Shown here in pieces: positions 20,801 to 29,780 of a stretch of 64,000 nucleotides of DNA (its first letter is position 1; every line of letters starts with the position of its first letter). The notes under the pieces were generated by a model that did not search any database, was not told the DNA's origin, and saw nothing but the letters and a program-made list of their open reading frames with translations. Source of the stretch: Gracilariopsis chorda (Eukaryota > Rhodophyta > Florideophyceae > Gracilariales > Gracilariaceae); NCBI GenBank assembly GCA_003194525.1, contig NBIV01000081.1, forward strand, positions 186,001 through 250,000, in the 5' to 3' direction. Position numbers and translations under genes: made by a program.

Positions 20801-22289
20801 CCGAATGTCACGTGTTTCCATGAGCTTCAAGGTGCATCCTAGCATAATGGTTTCTCCGCGCTTTCTTCGCGAAGCGGATCTGAGAATGATTTCGCCGCAG
20901 GCTTCTGATAAGATTGGGTGCCTGTTTGGTGTTGAAGTTGAACATGCTGGACCTTCTGAGACCGAAGACGCGGACTTTGACATCACAGAGCTTACTGTGA
21001 CTTCAAGACATGGATGGAAGCCAATGCTGCTGCCGAAGCCAGTTGTTCCAAAGGCGGCCAAAAACCTGGACATTCGGCCTGCGCCAAACACTCTGCGAAT
21101 CAATGAAACTGCAACTTTTTTCGTTTTCTTGGTACGAAATCGTGACGTGAAAGAAAACGTTGAACGGGATAGTACGGAACCCCACGCCCATATGTGGGGA
21201 ACTTACATCTGTCACTTTGATAATGAACCACACGCGTGTAGGGATATGAAGGAGGTTGAGCTTCTAAGCCCCACAGCGTTGAATAATGACCTAAGTAAGG
21301 GAGATGTGAATGAGGATGATCACAAATGGGACAGATGTGCTACCACGCATTTTGTGGTGTGCTCAAAGCATCACTTAAACGTGCACAGGCATGGTAACTC
21401 GTATGACCGCCTAGATCGGGTGTACGTAACAGTCGGTTGGAGGACGAGTGACGGTAATGAAGGCGATATCCACATTCCATCAATTGATCCCCTTCGCTGG
21501 ATGAAAGATTCGAAGAAAGCAGATTCGGGACAGGAGAACGCTCCGCCGGCTGTGGAGGCCCAATCTCAAGTGAATCCCAACGTAATGCAAGATGTAGTCG
21601 AGGGAATCGGTGCATTGCAAGCTAATGACTACGAGGAAGATCCCGTACAGGTACGGGTATGTCATCCATTGAAGGTGGAGCATGATTTCTTCCGAAATAG
21701 CGAGGTTGGCAATAATGACTCTACGGACGATCAGAGTTCTGCAGTAGCATACCCGGCTGTAGTACCAGTCGACGTCCTGGTGAAGAACGTATCGAGTGGG
21801 GTTCTGGATGTGGCATTTGCTGCCTCCACGGAAGGGGGCGTAGCGGATGGTGATCGCGGACGCTACTGGACAGGAGATGTTTCTATGTCATTGAGAGCAA
21901 TTGCGCCGGGAGCAGAGCGCACTATCTGTCTCACGGCAGTGCTGATCAGTCCTGGGCGATATAATATGTGCCGGTTTACAATGCTGTATCAGACCAGCAG
22001 CTTTGTTCCAAACAGAAAGCGCCAGCATATCTCCATGAAACCGTCGTTCATGACTGTTGAAGCAGTTGGAGACTACAAGTTTTGCGAAGACGATGCATTG
22101 GTGGATAGGATCGACACCGCTCCGCTTATGCCGAGTCGAAGAAAGTCAAGAATTCCAAAGAGAATATCTACTGAGGCAGAGACAAACCTGGTTGAAACGA
22201 ATGCTACGCTGGGAGAGAGCAAACTGGGATCACTTGTGGGGGGAGCACAGCAGAGATGGAGCGGGAAGAGACTCAAATCGATGCTGTAG
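17844..22289 (+). CDS. TRAPPC8 / Trs85-like subunit of the TRAPP complex
   Basis: A 1481-residue protein in one open frame. It begins MSDDDD followed by a poly-Ala run encoded by GCC repeats. Its middle (about 310-560) has the TPR-like block typical of TRAPPC8: MRQLADLALMAGRYTDACEAY, then HHASALEMEAISLALL and CADAFTRLKHMRRASRFAFF. The C-terminal half is beta-rich with repeated Ig/ASPA-like strands. TRAPPC8 belongs to the TRAPPIII tether and Rab1 activator acting in ER-Golgi transport and autophagy. The start is the first ATG after the GC-rich leader, although the frame is open to 17739. A coding-like frame overlaps the 3' end and continues to 22567 (see findings). Assignment to TRAPPC8 rather than TRAPPC9/11 rests on the middle block. 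Confidence 0.8.
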   Translation: MSDDDDAAAAAAAAAAAAARSFKRRAAARHAPSLQLRATLHCDAAVRTADATHRNLRSLLSAYLPNSAAPPLRVLTAEHVAITPPRALPRALLDSLRDPPSRLAKLSDALLDRLESATLALSHDIFALPLLTVVAVWVCEPDISAALAAFPTHQPPLVLLVARPTAQDAHALQRVQQSLASHPAPVLVLRLHQSDSDGKGKQPVAEEEKHVEANRNEAPHPHSVTAVAADLDARVRAQLNLRLNDAALAANRIRRSTRTSFRSWFSTSTTSTTRTSDDSHLSVSTSDLTAATSTSDATRLAPNTVAFAMRQLADLALMAGRYTDACEAYRNLAAEVRSLSSAASVHHASALEMEAISLALLDGSNSAIGSAFESAIVRYSDANRPELAARAALRAVHFCLAAGFPDSAAGVLVRAITLLRPSEAQTSAPPLLDVVLATLCAACADAFTRLKHMRRASRFAFFAAVSFARLRHFVAAATVATAVDASALQRPSIRHHVQYWMGEAALSSSKPVAAVRNFSSVLAEAQPSPQSCDLQLYSSVVQAFLRALKNGAAERLSARWDSGVAFPLLEVAFSFVQTHDMGDTDSEWHALEDEVLEDVEFFEKLANGRKTGVQRERRVEALVSELRHAKRSGKNDPGGSLEMKIRRMRDLANARKRRRRAASLLERGAVIGEPVFLHARLTNPLQFPVYMSSLSAVVSLDGQCYSLFDKQNKNTDTDPPPPVQLFEAEPLTIPANSSRDVVLRIVACKARTLQFIGLCWKFSIGMLPTFIPDDNTVFAPGFALLHRRGRRLNDTRRHRASDVPLYEEDKSLTVTIAPVAPKLKAELCIPHFPLSMQDEDDPNLIMRAGEVRKGHLELENDGPMPLDSIVLRIGTPQTLYLGLQLEVEGEGEQKRVFAIGMKEQPVEQSEIVAAARVSLQLDPGESTRIPVWIRAAINSAAFAQRSPLSENIKLQRRQNSRNDDRTDGGLPQRDIKLAIAYGSEQPRMSRVSMSFKVHPSIMVSPRFLREADLRMISPQASDKIGCLFGVEVEHAGPSETEDADFDITELTVTSRHGWKPMLLPKPVVPKAAKNLDIRPAPNTLRINETATFFVFLVRNRDVKENVERDSTEPHAHMWGTYICHFDNEPHACRDMKEVELLSPTALNNDLSKGDVNEDDHKWDRCATTHFVVCSKHHLNVHRHGNSYDRLDRVYVTVGWRTSDGNEGDIHIPSIDPLRWMKDSKKADSGQENAPPAVEAQSQVNPNVMQDVVEGIGALQANDYEEDPVQVRVCHPLKVEHDFFRNSEVGNNDSTDDQSSAVAYPAVVPVDVLVKNVSSGVLDVAFAASTEGGVADGDRGRYWTGDVSMSLRAIAPGAERTICLTAVLISPGRYNMCRFTMLYQTSSFVPNRKRQHISMKPSFMTVEAVGDYKFCEDDALVDRIDTAPLMPSRRKSRIPKRISTEAETNLVETNATLGESKLGSLVGGAQQRWSGKRLKSML

Positions 22290-22713
22290 ACAGACAGGGT
22301 TCTGAGAAGGTGAATTATGTGGCTAAGCGCAGCAGTACTGAATCAGAAACCGTGAACAAGTCGGGTCGTGATGTTGATTCATCTGGTAGTGTGGGGTGGT
22401 TTGGACGGTCCAGACGAAGAGAGGAGGATGGTAAGGAATTGGTAGCAGAAAGAACACGCAGTGGCAGCGTAGGGCGAAAACGATCAGATGCAAAGTCGGC
22501 GCAGCTTTTGTCGGAGCTGAAGAATGATGCATTCTGGAATGACGCCGACACTGATGAGGAAGAATGATGTACTTGTATGAGGCAAGAAATGTGATATGTA
22601 CAATAGGAGGGAATGGTTTCTTAAGCCTCATTTTTTTGCGCTTTTTGCTAACTGTTGGTACCAAACATAGTGGTGACCCTATAACTTTTTTACACGAGCG
22701 AAAAATGTTTCGA

Positions 22714-23556
22714 TTATGATTGTTTCTTTTGGTGGTGGGATAGTGATGAGTTGGACTTGTACGATTTTGAGTAGAAGCGAAGGAAGAGAAGTAGGTACGA
22801 GCCATTGATAAAACTGGTGACGATAAGGCCAAGCAAACCGTTGCATTTGCCTCTTGTTTTGTACAGCCATGTGACTGGGATAAGCGAGGCAAAACCGGTA
22901 ACGAACTGCACGATCTGGGTGAGCGTTATGATTCGCTTAAAGGGGAGACGTATGCGTGCTAGTCTTAATGCGAAGTAGGCGTACATGAAGATATGCACGA
23001 ATGTGTTGAACCAGACGCCGTATCCACCGACTGTGACACCGTATTCTAACCATCCCCACACTGAAAAAATTACGGAGGAGTGGTGCCAGACGTGGAGTAG
23101 GGTGAGTGGCTTGTTTCGTAAAAGCAGAATGAAAGTATCTAAGAGTTCGTAAAACTTGCTGAGGTAGAAGAGGTACAGAGAAGAAAGCAACGGTTTTGGC
23201 AGCGGAGTTTTGTACGGGGTGCAGAAGGATGCGTGCCAATGTTGCGTACGCGATATGGATATCAATGCGTGCGTGACGTGGAGGTTCATTATAAAGGAGG
23301 CTATGGATAGAATTATGTTGTGGATGATTGCTAGCTTCTGTAGAAGTGAAGCTTTCTGAGGGGTTAGAACTCGACGACCTAGTGCATAGAGCGATGTGAG
23401 GTAGACAAAAACTACAACGAGGGCGATACGTATGTCTGAGAGAAGATGGGCGGTTGGCGGAGAGCGGGCGTGAAGGAGGCGATATGCAAATTGGCGGAGG
23501 GAGTCGGAGCCGGATGTGACGCTTGTCCAGCCTGCTTGAAACGAGCTGGACTCCAT
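22714..23556 (-). CDS. ELO-family very-long-chain fatty acid elongase
   Basis: A 280-residue polytopic ER protein of the ELO family, the 3-ketoacyl-CoA synthase that condenses malonyl-CoA with an acyl-CoA. The histidine box HVWHH is at 155-159, preceded by the family signature KFYELLDTFILLLR. About seven hydrophobic segments are present (for example IRIALVVVFVYLTSLYAL and NGSYLLLFLRFY). The C-terminus is basic and Ser-rich rather than a clear KKxx signal. The ATG at 23556 is the first in frame; the frame continues upstream without ATG. Chain-length or PUFA specificity cannot be read from sequence. The gene is convergent with TRAPPC8. Confidence 0.93.
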   Translation of the reverse strand: MESSSFQAGWTSVTSGSDSLRQFAYRLLHARSPPTAHLLSDIRIALVVVFVYLTSLYALGRRVLTPQKASLLQKLAIIHNIILSIASFIMNLHVTHALISISRTQHWHASFCTPYKTPLPKPLLSSLYLFYLSKFYELLDTFILLLRNKPLTLLHVWHHSSVIFSVWGWLEYGVTVGGYGVWFNTFVHIFMYAYFALRLARIRLPFKRIITLTQIVQFVTGFASLIPVTWLYKTRGKCNGLLGLIVTSFINGSYLLLFLRFYSKSYKSNSSLSHHQKKQS

Positions 23557-23879
23557 TGCGGTGATGAGGTGGAGGAGGGGGACTGGGAGGAAGAACGCGG
23601 AGCTGTGGACGGCGCCCAAGGTTCAGGATGTTGTGGTGGTGGCGATCAGGACTCTTCTTCTCCTCGTGACTCGCGGTGATAAATATGATTTGCAAGTTTG
23701 CATTTTGACAAAATGAGGGCTGGGATTCAAAAAATGTATTGCAAGCGTTGCTAGAGGTCGGCATGGACCAATGGGACATGGACAGGTGGAAGGGCGTGGT
23801 GCGAACTGCGAACGCGGGGAAGTTGTCGCTTGACTGTATGTACGTGTTATTTACAAAGGAAAAGGAAAACAAGAGAAAG

Positions 23880-25028
23880 CTACTCGGAACTACGCGTGGC
23901 CTTTCGCCACAGCTTGAAGAACAAAGCGGAAAAGACCATGAGGGCGCCGGTCCACTGCAAGACGGTAAGGCCATGCTTGAAGATAATATCACTAGCAAGT
24001 ACAGAACAAAACTGCCTCGTGGTCATAACAGCGGCATACAAAAGCGCGCCGTACATCTGAATGGTATAGGTAATAGCAAATTGTCCCGCGACAGCAGATA
24101 GAGAAAGCGCGGCAATATCCGGTAGGATGGACGGGAAGCGGTTCAAAAAAGCAAGACACTGGGGTAAAGCGCGCGACAAAGTAAGCGCAAAGACGGAAAT
24201 ACAAGCGGAGGACAAGTTGATGTAAAGCATCTGATTGTATAGAGACATGTCGTAACGGTCGAAAAGCGACTCTTGCTGCGTTGAGGTTATGGCGTCGAAT
24301 AAGAGGTACAGCAACATTAGCAAAAATCCTACAGGCGTGTCTGTATCGGCGGCGGAGGAGTGTTTGGCGGAGACGTTTCCAGACGAAATCATGGTGGCAC
24401 ATCCGGCAAGCACGACGGCAACGACGGCAAAGTCATCATACGAATAATGCCGACCTGATCGCATTTTTTGAATGAGCATTACCGGAAGCATCTTTGCGCA
24501 CTTTCCGATTGTGACGGTGGGAAAGGTGAGCCATTTCAAGGCCTCGTACTGACACGAAGTGGCGACGACGTTAGATATTGAGACGGATATGTACTCTGTT
24601 ACGGGGGCCACGGGTTGCAAATGGGCGCGCTCACGCCGGATGAGAATGACGACGGCGGCCATCAAGGCGGCGAGCAAGCGGTTTGCAAGCACGAGGAAGA
24701 GCGAGTGCGGGAAGAAGGCGGTGAGCGAGGTGCGAGAAGTGTACGGTCGTGTCATGATACGTTCCTGTAAGAGGGAGTATACCATGAGAGTAGACATGAT
24801 TGCAACGGCGCATAGGGATGCATGGAATGCATCCCGTCTTGTCAAGGAGCGCACTGGACGGCGTTTTGAGAGTGGCAGGGAGGAAGCGTCCAGTGACTTT
24901 GCTGGGGGTGGGAGCGGCGTTTGCGGTGGCGGCGGGTGGTGGACGGGATCATGAGGAACGTCGGGCGGTTTGCGCGAAAGTGGGGAGGAAGGACGTGGCT
25001 CGTGACGACGCGCAAGCACGGCAGTCAT
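23880..25028 (-). CDS. Nucleotide-sugar/PAPS transporter, SLC35B (UAA) family
   Basis: A 382-residue protein with about ten membrane segments after a Pro-rich cytosolic N-terminus of some 65 residues. The family core is clear: YEALKWLTFPTVTIGKCAKM and MLIQKMRSGRHYSY, then SLFDRYDMSLYNQMLYIN and VMTTRQFCSVLASDIIF. These blocks are closest to SLC35B2/PAPST1-type Golgi carriers that import the sulfate donor PAPS in exchange for a nucleotide. UDP-galactose or UDP-glucose transport by related UAA members is an alternative. In a red alga, PAPS import would feed the sulfotransferases making sulfated galactans; that role is inference. Same strand as the ELO gene, 324 bases upstream of its start, with no sign of co-transcription. 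Confidence 0.85.
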   Translation of the reverse strand: MTAVLARRHEPRPSSPLSRKPPDVPHDPVHHPPPPQTPLPPPAKSLDASSLPLSKRRPVRSLTRRDAFHASLCAVAIMSTLMVYSLLQERIMTRPYTSRTSLTAFFPHSLFLVLANRLLAALMAAVVILIRRERAHLQPVAPVTEYISVSISNVVATSCQYEALKWLTFPTVTIGKCAKMLPVMLIQKMRSGRHYSYDDFAVVAVVLAGCATMISSGNVSAKHSSAADTDTPVGFLLMLLYLLFDAITSTQQESLFDRYDMSLYNQMLYINLSSACISVFALTLSRALPQCLAFLNRFPSILPDIAALSLSAVAGQFAITYTIQMYGALLYAAVMTTRQFCSVLASDIIFKHGLTVLQWTGALMVFSALFFKLWRKATRSSE

Positions 25029-25041
25029 ATCGTCGTTGGTA

Positions 25042-25133
25042 GCGGAGCGGGAGTCGGGAGCGGGAGCGGGGGCGGGGAGCGGGAGCGGGAGCGGGAGCGG
25101 GAGCGGGAGCGGGAGCGGGAGCGGGAGCGGGAG
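25042..25133. repeat. (GGGAGC)n microsatellite
   Basis: About fourteen units of GGGAGC with minor variants, purine-only except for the C, just upstream of the transporter ATG. It could form G-quadruplex-like structure on the plus strand. Confidence 0.85.
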
Positions 25134-25230
25134 GTAGACAGGGGATGCGGGAACAAGATGGTGTTTGAAAGAATAAGGGCGCAGTGACAGTGTCAGGGGG
25201 GGAGGGTGGGGGAGGCCTTACAGTGCTCAC

Positions 25231-26913
25231 TCACAGTTGCAGCGCAGCGCGAGGCGCATCAGTACGTGTACCGGTGGTCGAGGCGGCGCGCGCAGTTTCT
25301 TGACGAAGTCGCGAAACGCGTAGGCGGTCGTTGATGCGTTGATACGTGCGACACTGCGCGCGATCCGGGCAGCAGCCCTGGCAGTGCGGGCACAGCCATT
25401 GCGAGTCCATGCGCAACGCGCTTTCGAAGCGGCCGTAGCCGTACTTGGCAAAGCACTTCTCGCAGATCACCTTGCGACACGTACCCTGTTGAATGCGCGT
25501 GCACACCGCCAGACGCACGTTCTTCGGCGTTCTCGAGCATACGTGACAGAACCGACTCGGAACCGGCTTGTCGAACTTGGCCGCTCGGCGTTTCTTCTTC
25601 GGTCTTCTGCGAAGCAGCTCTTCGTCCGATACTTGGCAGCTGCCTGTTGATCCCCGCTCCCTGCCCCGCTTTCCGCACTGCGTCCCCGTCGCCGCTGTCA
25701 TTTCCACAGGCGCCCCCCTCATCGCCCACCAAGGCGCTACCATCCCCCAATTCCCGCCCATTCCACCCCCCTCCCCGCTGTACAACAGCACGTCATTGTC
25801 ACAGCCCTCTTTCATCCCGCCTCCAATGCCTACCATCGCATCCATACGCCCCTCGCACCCCTCACTACCCACCACATCAAACACGTCTCCACAAATTTCC
25901 TTGCTCTCGCACTCCCGTACAAGCAGAAGATTATCCCCAGGCAGTAGTTCATCCTCCCCTTCAACATGAGTCACCGCCGACTTATCCACCGTACAATCCT
26001 CCCCACCCCCAACCCCGCAAACTGTTTCGCCGCTTGTACCATTGTTGCTGCCACCGTTGTCATGCTGCTCGCTCTCGAACTTCCACCCGTGCGTGAAGAG
26101 CGTCTCGAACTTGACAATGTTCTCCACGCTACGTTCCATCGAGTACAGACGCAGCATTTCGCATACGTCGAATTCATCACATGATTTTCGAAGCTCTTCA
26201 CTGCTCATGTCGCTACCGACCATGTTCACCGTGGAGCACCCTTCCTTCCCTTTCAACACTGCCTGTGAGCATATGTACGACATCAATCGAGACACATCCT
26301 GCACCTCCGGATTCACAATTTGTCTCTCTTCCCTCCCCTCTTCATTCGTTTTCCCGCTCGACACCTCGTCAACCTTGCCGGTTTCCTCTGCCACTTCCTT
26401 CGTTTCAGTCACCGGTGCGTCCAGTAACAGTCCGTCCATGTCGTCCTTTCCTACCAGGTCGTATCCGCTTGACCCACCCCCATCGATCAGCTCTCCGCCT
26501 ATGGTAAGCCTCTCTCCGTCCAACACGCCGCCTGTGCCAAGTGCACCATCGCCCAGGCAATTCGTGCTGTCGCAGCTTAGCATTTCCGTCGCAGCGAACA
26601 TCTCACTGCCATGAGTCGCAGTGTCTTCCGTTCCCGCTGCAAACTCATCCAGATTCACTGCAGGGAGCACGTGTCCCCCTTCACCTTCACACAACAGTCC
26701 AATGTCTATTGTCTCTGGCCCAGTCGTGCAAGGGCTTTGTCCACCTTCTATCAACTTGTCAATATCCGTCACGGCAAAGTCGCATCTGTCCTTCTCTCTC
26801 ACAGTTTGCAGCTTGCTCACAGCCAGAATGTTCTCATCACTCGTCTCAAGGTTCAGAAATCGCAATGCGTTCACGTCATCGTTTGCACTTGCGCCCATAC
26901 TCAAGCACTCCAT
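25231..26913 (-). CDS. CDCA7-like protein with C-terminal 4CXXC-R1 zinc finger
   Basis: About 560 residues from the ATG at 26913. Residues 1-440 are acidic, low-complexity and rich in Gly/Glu/Asp without a known domain. A basic stretch (RRRPKKKRRAAKF, likely NLS) precedes a cysteine-rich module at about 453-525: CHVC, CTRIQQGTC, CEKCFAKYGYGRFESALR, WLCPHCQGCC and a final C. This is the zf-4CXXC_R1 pattern of CDCA7 and the MAOA repressor R1. CDCA7 proteins recruit the HELLS/DDM1 remodeller and read methylated DNA; that function is inferred only. The last CNCSxC part is altered to CCPDRAQC. The frame is open without ATG to 27066, so an upstream exon is possible. Confidence 0.75.
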   Translation of the reverse strand: MECLSMGASANDDVNALRFLNLETSDENILAVSKLQTVREKDRCDFAVTDIDKLIEGGQSPCTTGPETIDIGLLCEGEGGHVLPAVNLDEFAAGTEDTATHGSEMFAATEMLSCDSTNCLGDGALGTGGVLDGERLTIGGELIDGGGSSGYDLVGKDDMDGLLLDAPVTETKEVAEETGKVDEVSSGKTNEEGREERQIVNPEVQDVSRLMSYICSQAVLKGKEGCSTVNMVGSDMSSEELRKSCDEFDVCEMLRLYSMERSVENIVKFETLFTHGWKFESEQHDNGGSNNGTSGETVCGVGGGEDCTVDKSAVTHVEGEDELLPGDNLLLVRECESKEICGDVFDVVGSEGCEGRMDAMVGIGGGMKEGCDNDVLLYSGEGGGMGGNWGMVAPWWAMRGAPVEMTAATGTQCGKRGRERGSTGSCQVSDEELLRRRPKKKRRAAKFDKPVPSRFCHVCSRTPKNVRLAVCTRIQQGTCRKVICEKCFAKYGYGRFESALRMDSQWLCPHCQGCCPDRAQCRTYQRINDRLRVSRLRQETARAASTTGTRTDAPRAALQL

Positions 26914-29254
26914 TCTTGTTCTTGATAGTACTTTGTAGTTCTGTACCCCCTTCTGTTCTTTGATTGCTTCTTCTACACGGCAAGAATCAGTCCCGTCTGT
27001 GTAGTACACCACACAAAGGCTTGGCAGTATCCGCTTGATTGTTGTTGTTGCTGTTGGCGTCAGCAAATCCCTCTTGCTTCCCGTCCAGAGAGAAGAAGAG
27101 AACTTCCTGCCCTTTCACTCTTTCTCCTGGAGGAACGCCTGTATCAACACGTCAGCCCTTCACGATTGCTTCCGCAGCTGATGTGTGATCATACAGCAAT
27201 CCAACTGTGCGAATGCACAAAGATGTAGTACGTATCCACGATCAATAAGCCTCCGTCCAACCAACCTGGATATCTGACAATTCCCCTTCGCAAAAGATAT
27301 GACGTACAACAGTCAACAGCACTATGCGAACGGGCGAAAGCTTATCCGGCAACAGCACTCGCGGTGAACCCAGATGGTCGAAACAACTCTCACACACAAA
27401 GTGCACGCGACCGTTGTTTTTCGTATCCAGCCCTCTTGCTTATTTTTCTTCTGTCTTCTTTACGAAGATTCTGTCTGCGATGCAAAAAAAAACAGCTACC
27501 AAAACGCACCCGAAGAGACGATCAGACAAATCGATGATTCTCGTTGCGGTAAACGCCGTAGTCGACCGTTCCCGTATGATAGGCACGCACGATTCGACGC
27601 CCGACCAAATCGTTTGCTCTACACAACGGTCTTCACTTATCAAACGTTCACAGACGAGGCGCCGCTTCGATGCTGAAAGCGTTCAATTGAAACATTTCAG
27701 GTTCCCATAGGCCATCACGGCGATGGCCCCCAAGCCAGTGAGTGCTCCGTAAGTCACACGCATTCGGGCTCCTGTTTTCGCTGTTTTGAGTCTGTTGCCT
27801 CAACTGCGTGACACACGGAGCTCTCTATAGTCTTACTGAACATATCCGAAAATGATCGCCGCGAACACTACTCTTGAACAGCCAAACCTTCATCCTATGA
27901 ATCTGAATGCCTCCTCCGTTCTTGGGATTGAGAGAGGACACACGCTTTTGAACGACTCAACTCTTGTTTCTATTTGATTACGCAGTGCAGGCTTACCGGG
28001 CAGCGTAAGAAAGAGCGCGCTGAGGCGTTTTCTTCACGCTTCCAGAAATCCTCTTCCCACACATGATTGCAGAGAGGAGGGAGGCGGGAGGCGGGAGGCG
28101 CTTCTGGTGCATTTGCACAGGCTGCAAAGAATCAGTGCACCGTGTGCAGCGAATGTTGCGCGAAGGCGTATGAAAGTCAAACCGAGCAGCACGTCGAGAG
28201 TGATCCGGTGCAGCTCCCGTCTTGAGGCCCGTTGAATGATACTGTACACGTGAGTTCAGAACATTTGCTCAGCAGGTGAAGTCACTCCGCTCTAACCCGC
28301 GGGAATGGCTCATCACGTTCTCTACCTTCCAATTGAAGCCTTCCCCAAGAGATATGTGAAGGCCTCCCGCCGTGAAATAAGTTAGTCTGCCCTGCGTACA
28401 GTACGGAAAGCACATGAAAAGGGGAGAAGAGCGCTTCTCAGAAAACGAGCGCTCTTTCAATTAAGAGCAAGTGGTGGACGCCGTGCTAGTAACAGAAGCA
28501 TGGCGCATGTAACATTTACTCGTTCTAATTAGGATTCCCGCTGTTTTAGGAGAGCCATCCGTCAAGAGGCGCTATGAGCCAAACACACTTGAGCGCGTGT
28601 TCAGGGAAGATATTGGTCCATAAGACAGAAGAATGGGCAGTAGGTGTTAAAGAGACCGAGAGGAAGCAGAATCCGAATGACACACAACAAGAAAATATGT
28701 GCGCGCGTGGCCGGCTGTGGAGTGCACAATACGGGTGACCGCTAAGACTATTTCTCAAGTGAAAAATCCAATACATCACTACTTGCGGTTTCATAGTACG
28801 CCAGTCTGAAATCGGTTGCAATGAACTAGCACGAACACTACTTTCGAGCCATGAGATTCAGACATGGAAAGTGTACCATGGTGATAATGTTAGATGTAAG
28901 GCAACAATTTGACACTGTTCGTGCCGCCAAGAATGGTTTATTTCTTTGGTTTGGAGAGAAGTTACGGGACTTCTTTCTGAAGACGATCTCAACTTGACTG
29001 ATGAAGCAAGGTGAGACACGATATGGAGTAGACTTGAATCACGATGGCATATTGCAGGTGCATGACAGGCTTCAGGGCAATGAGCTCATCAAAACATGGG
29101 GCCATACCCAGTGTCGGTCGGCCCTACAACTTCAAGTTTGCAAGATATTTGCACAAGGCACGGCGCTGAGCAAGAACGGAACAACCTGAACTGTCAGTTG
29201 GCAAGTGTAAAGAGCGCTTGACACTTGTTTCTATGAAATACTTCCGCCGAGAGC

Positions 29255-29283
29255 CGCGGCAGTTTCTGTGAACAACTGCCGCG
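29255..29283. repeat. Perfect hairpin, 10-bp stem
   Basis: CGCGGCAGTT and AACTGCCGCG flank a nine-base loop. The GC-rich stem stands out from AT-balanced surroundings. Confidence 0.8.
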
Positions 29284-29706
29284 AATCTCGATAAAAGAAA
29301 GCACAGAATATCTTTGACAAGTACGTGTTACGTAACTTTATGCCTCGTAAGCATTCTGATCCCTTTCACCGTGCTGAGCTGTCAGTCTCCTGTTGGTTGC
29401 TACGCCTTATCGATACCTTCTCATTGTTTTTCACGTCCCTTTCATAGTGTGGCTCCGACAGCAGATGACCTGGATATTTGTTGCGCCCCGTGCATTGCGT
29501 CCAATTATCTACTCTGCTCACCAGGGGCTGGCTTCTGCGTGCAGAACAGTCCGCAAGAAATGCATTCTCCAATCCGAACGCGTTCAAGTAACAGATGATC
29601 GCCTCTGCTCGAAGCCGAGGTGCCTATAGCGCATTAGATTCAGAATTGGAGCGAAGAATGCGTAAAGGAACTGGTGTGAGAGAAGCTTTGCCATACTAAC
29701 CACGGT

Positions 29707-29780
29707 CTCAAGCTCCCAGCTACAGACGCGTTCCTAGTAGTCCCTCAAGCTCCTGGCTACAGACACGTTCCTAGTAGTCC
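29707..29780. repeat. 37-bp tandem duplication
   Basis: Two adjacent copies beginning CTCAAGCTCC and ending CCTAGTAGTCC, differing at only a few positions. Confidence 0.85.

Noticed and set aside
22937-23998. 353-codon minus-strand frame overlapping ELO
   Set aside because: Different frame from the ELO protein, Ser/His/Pro-rich, no domain; a shadow frame.
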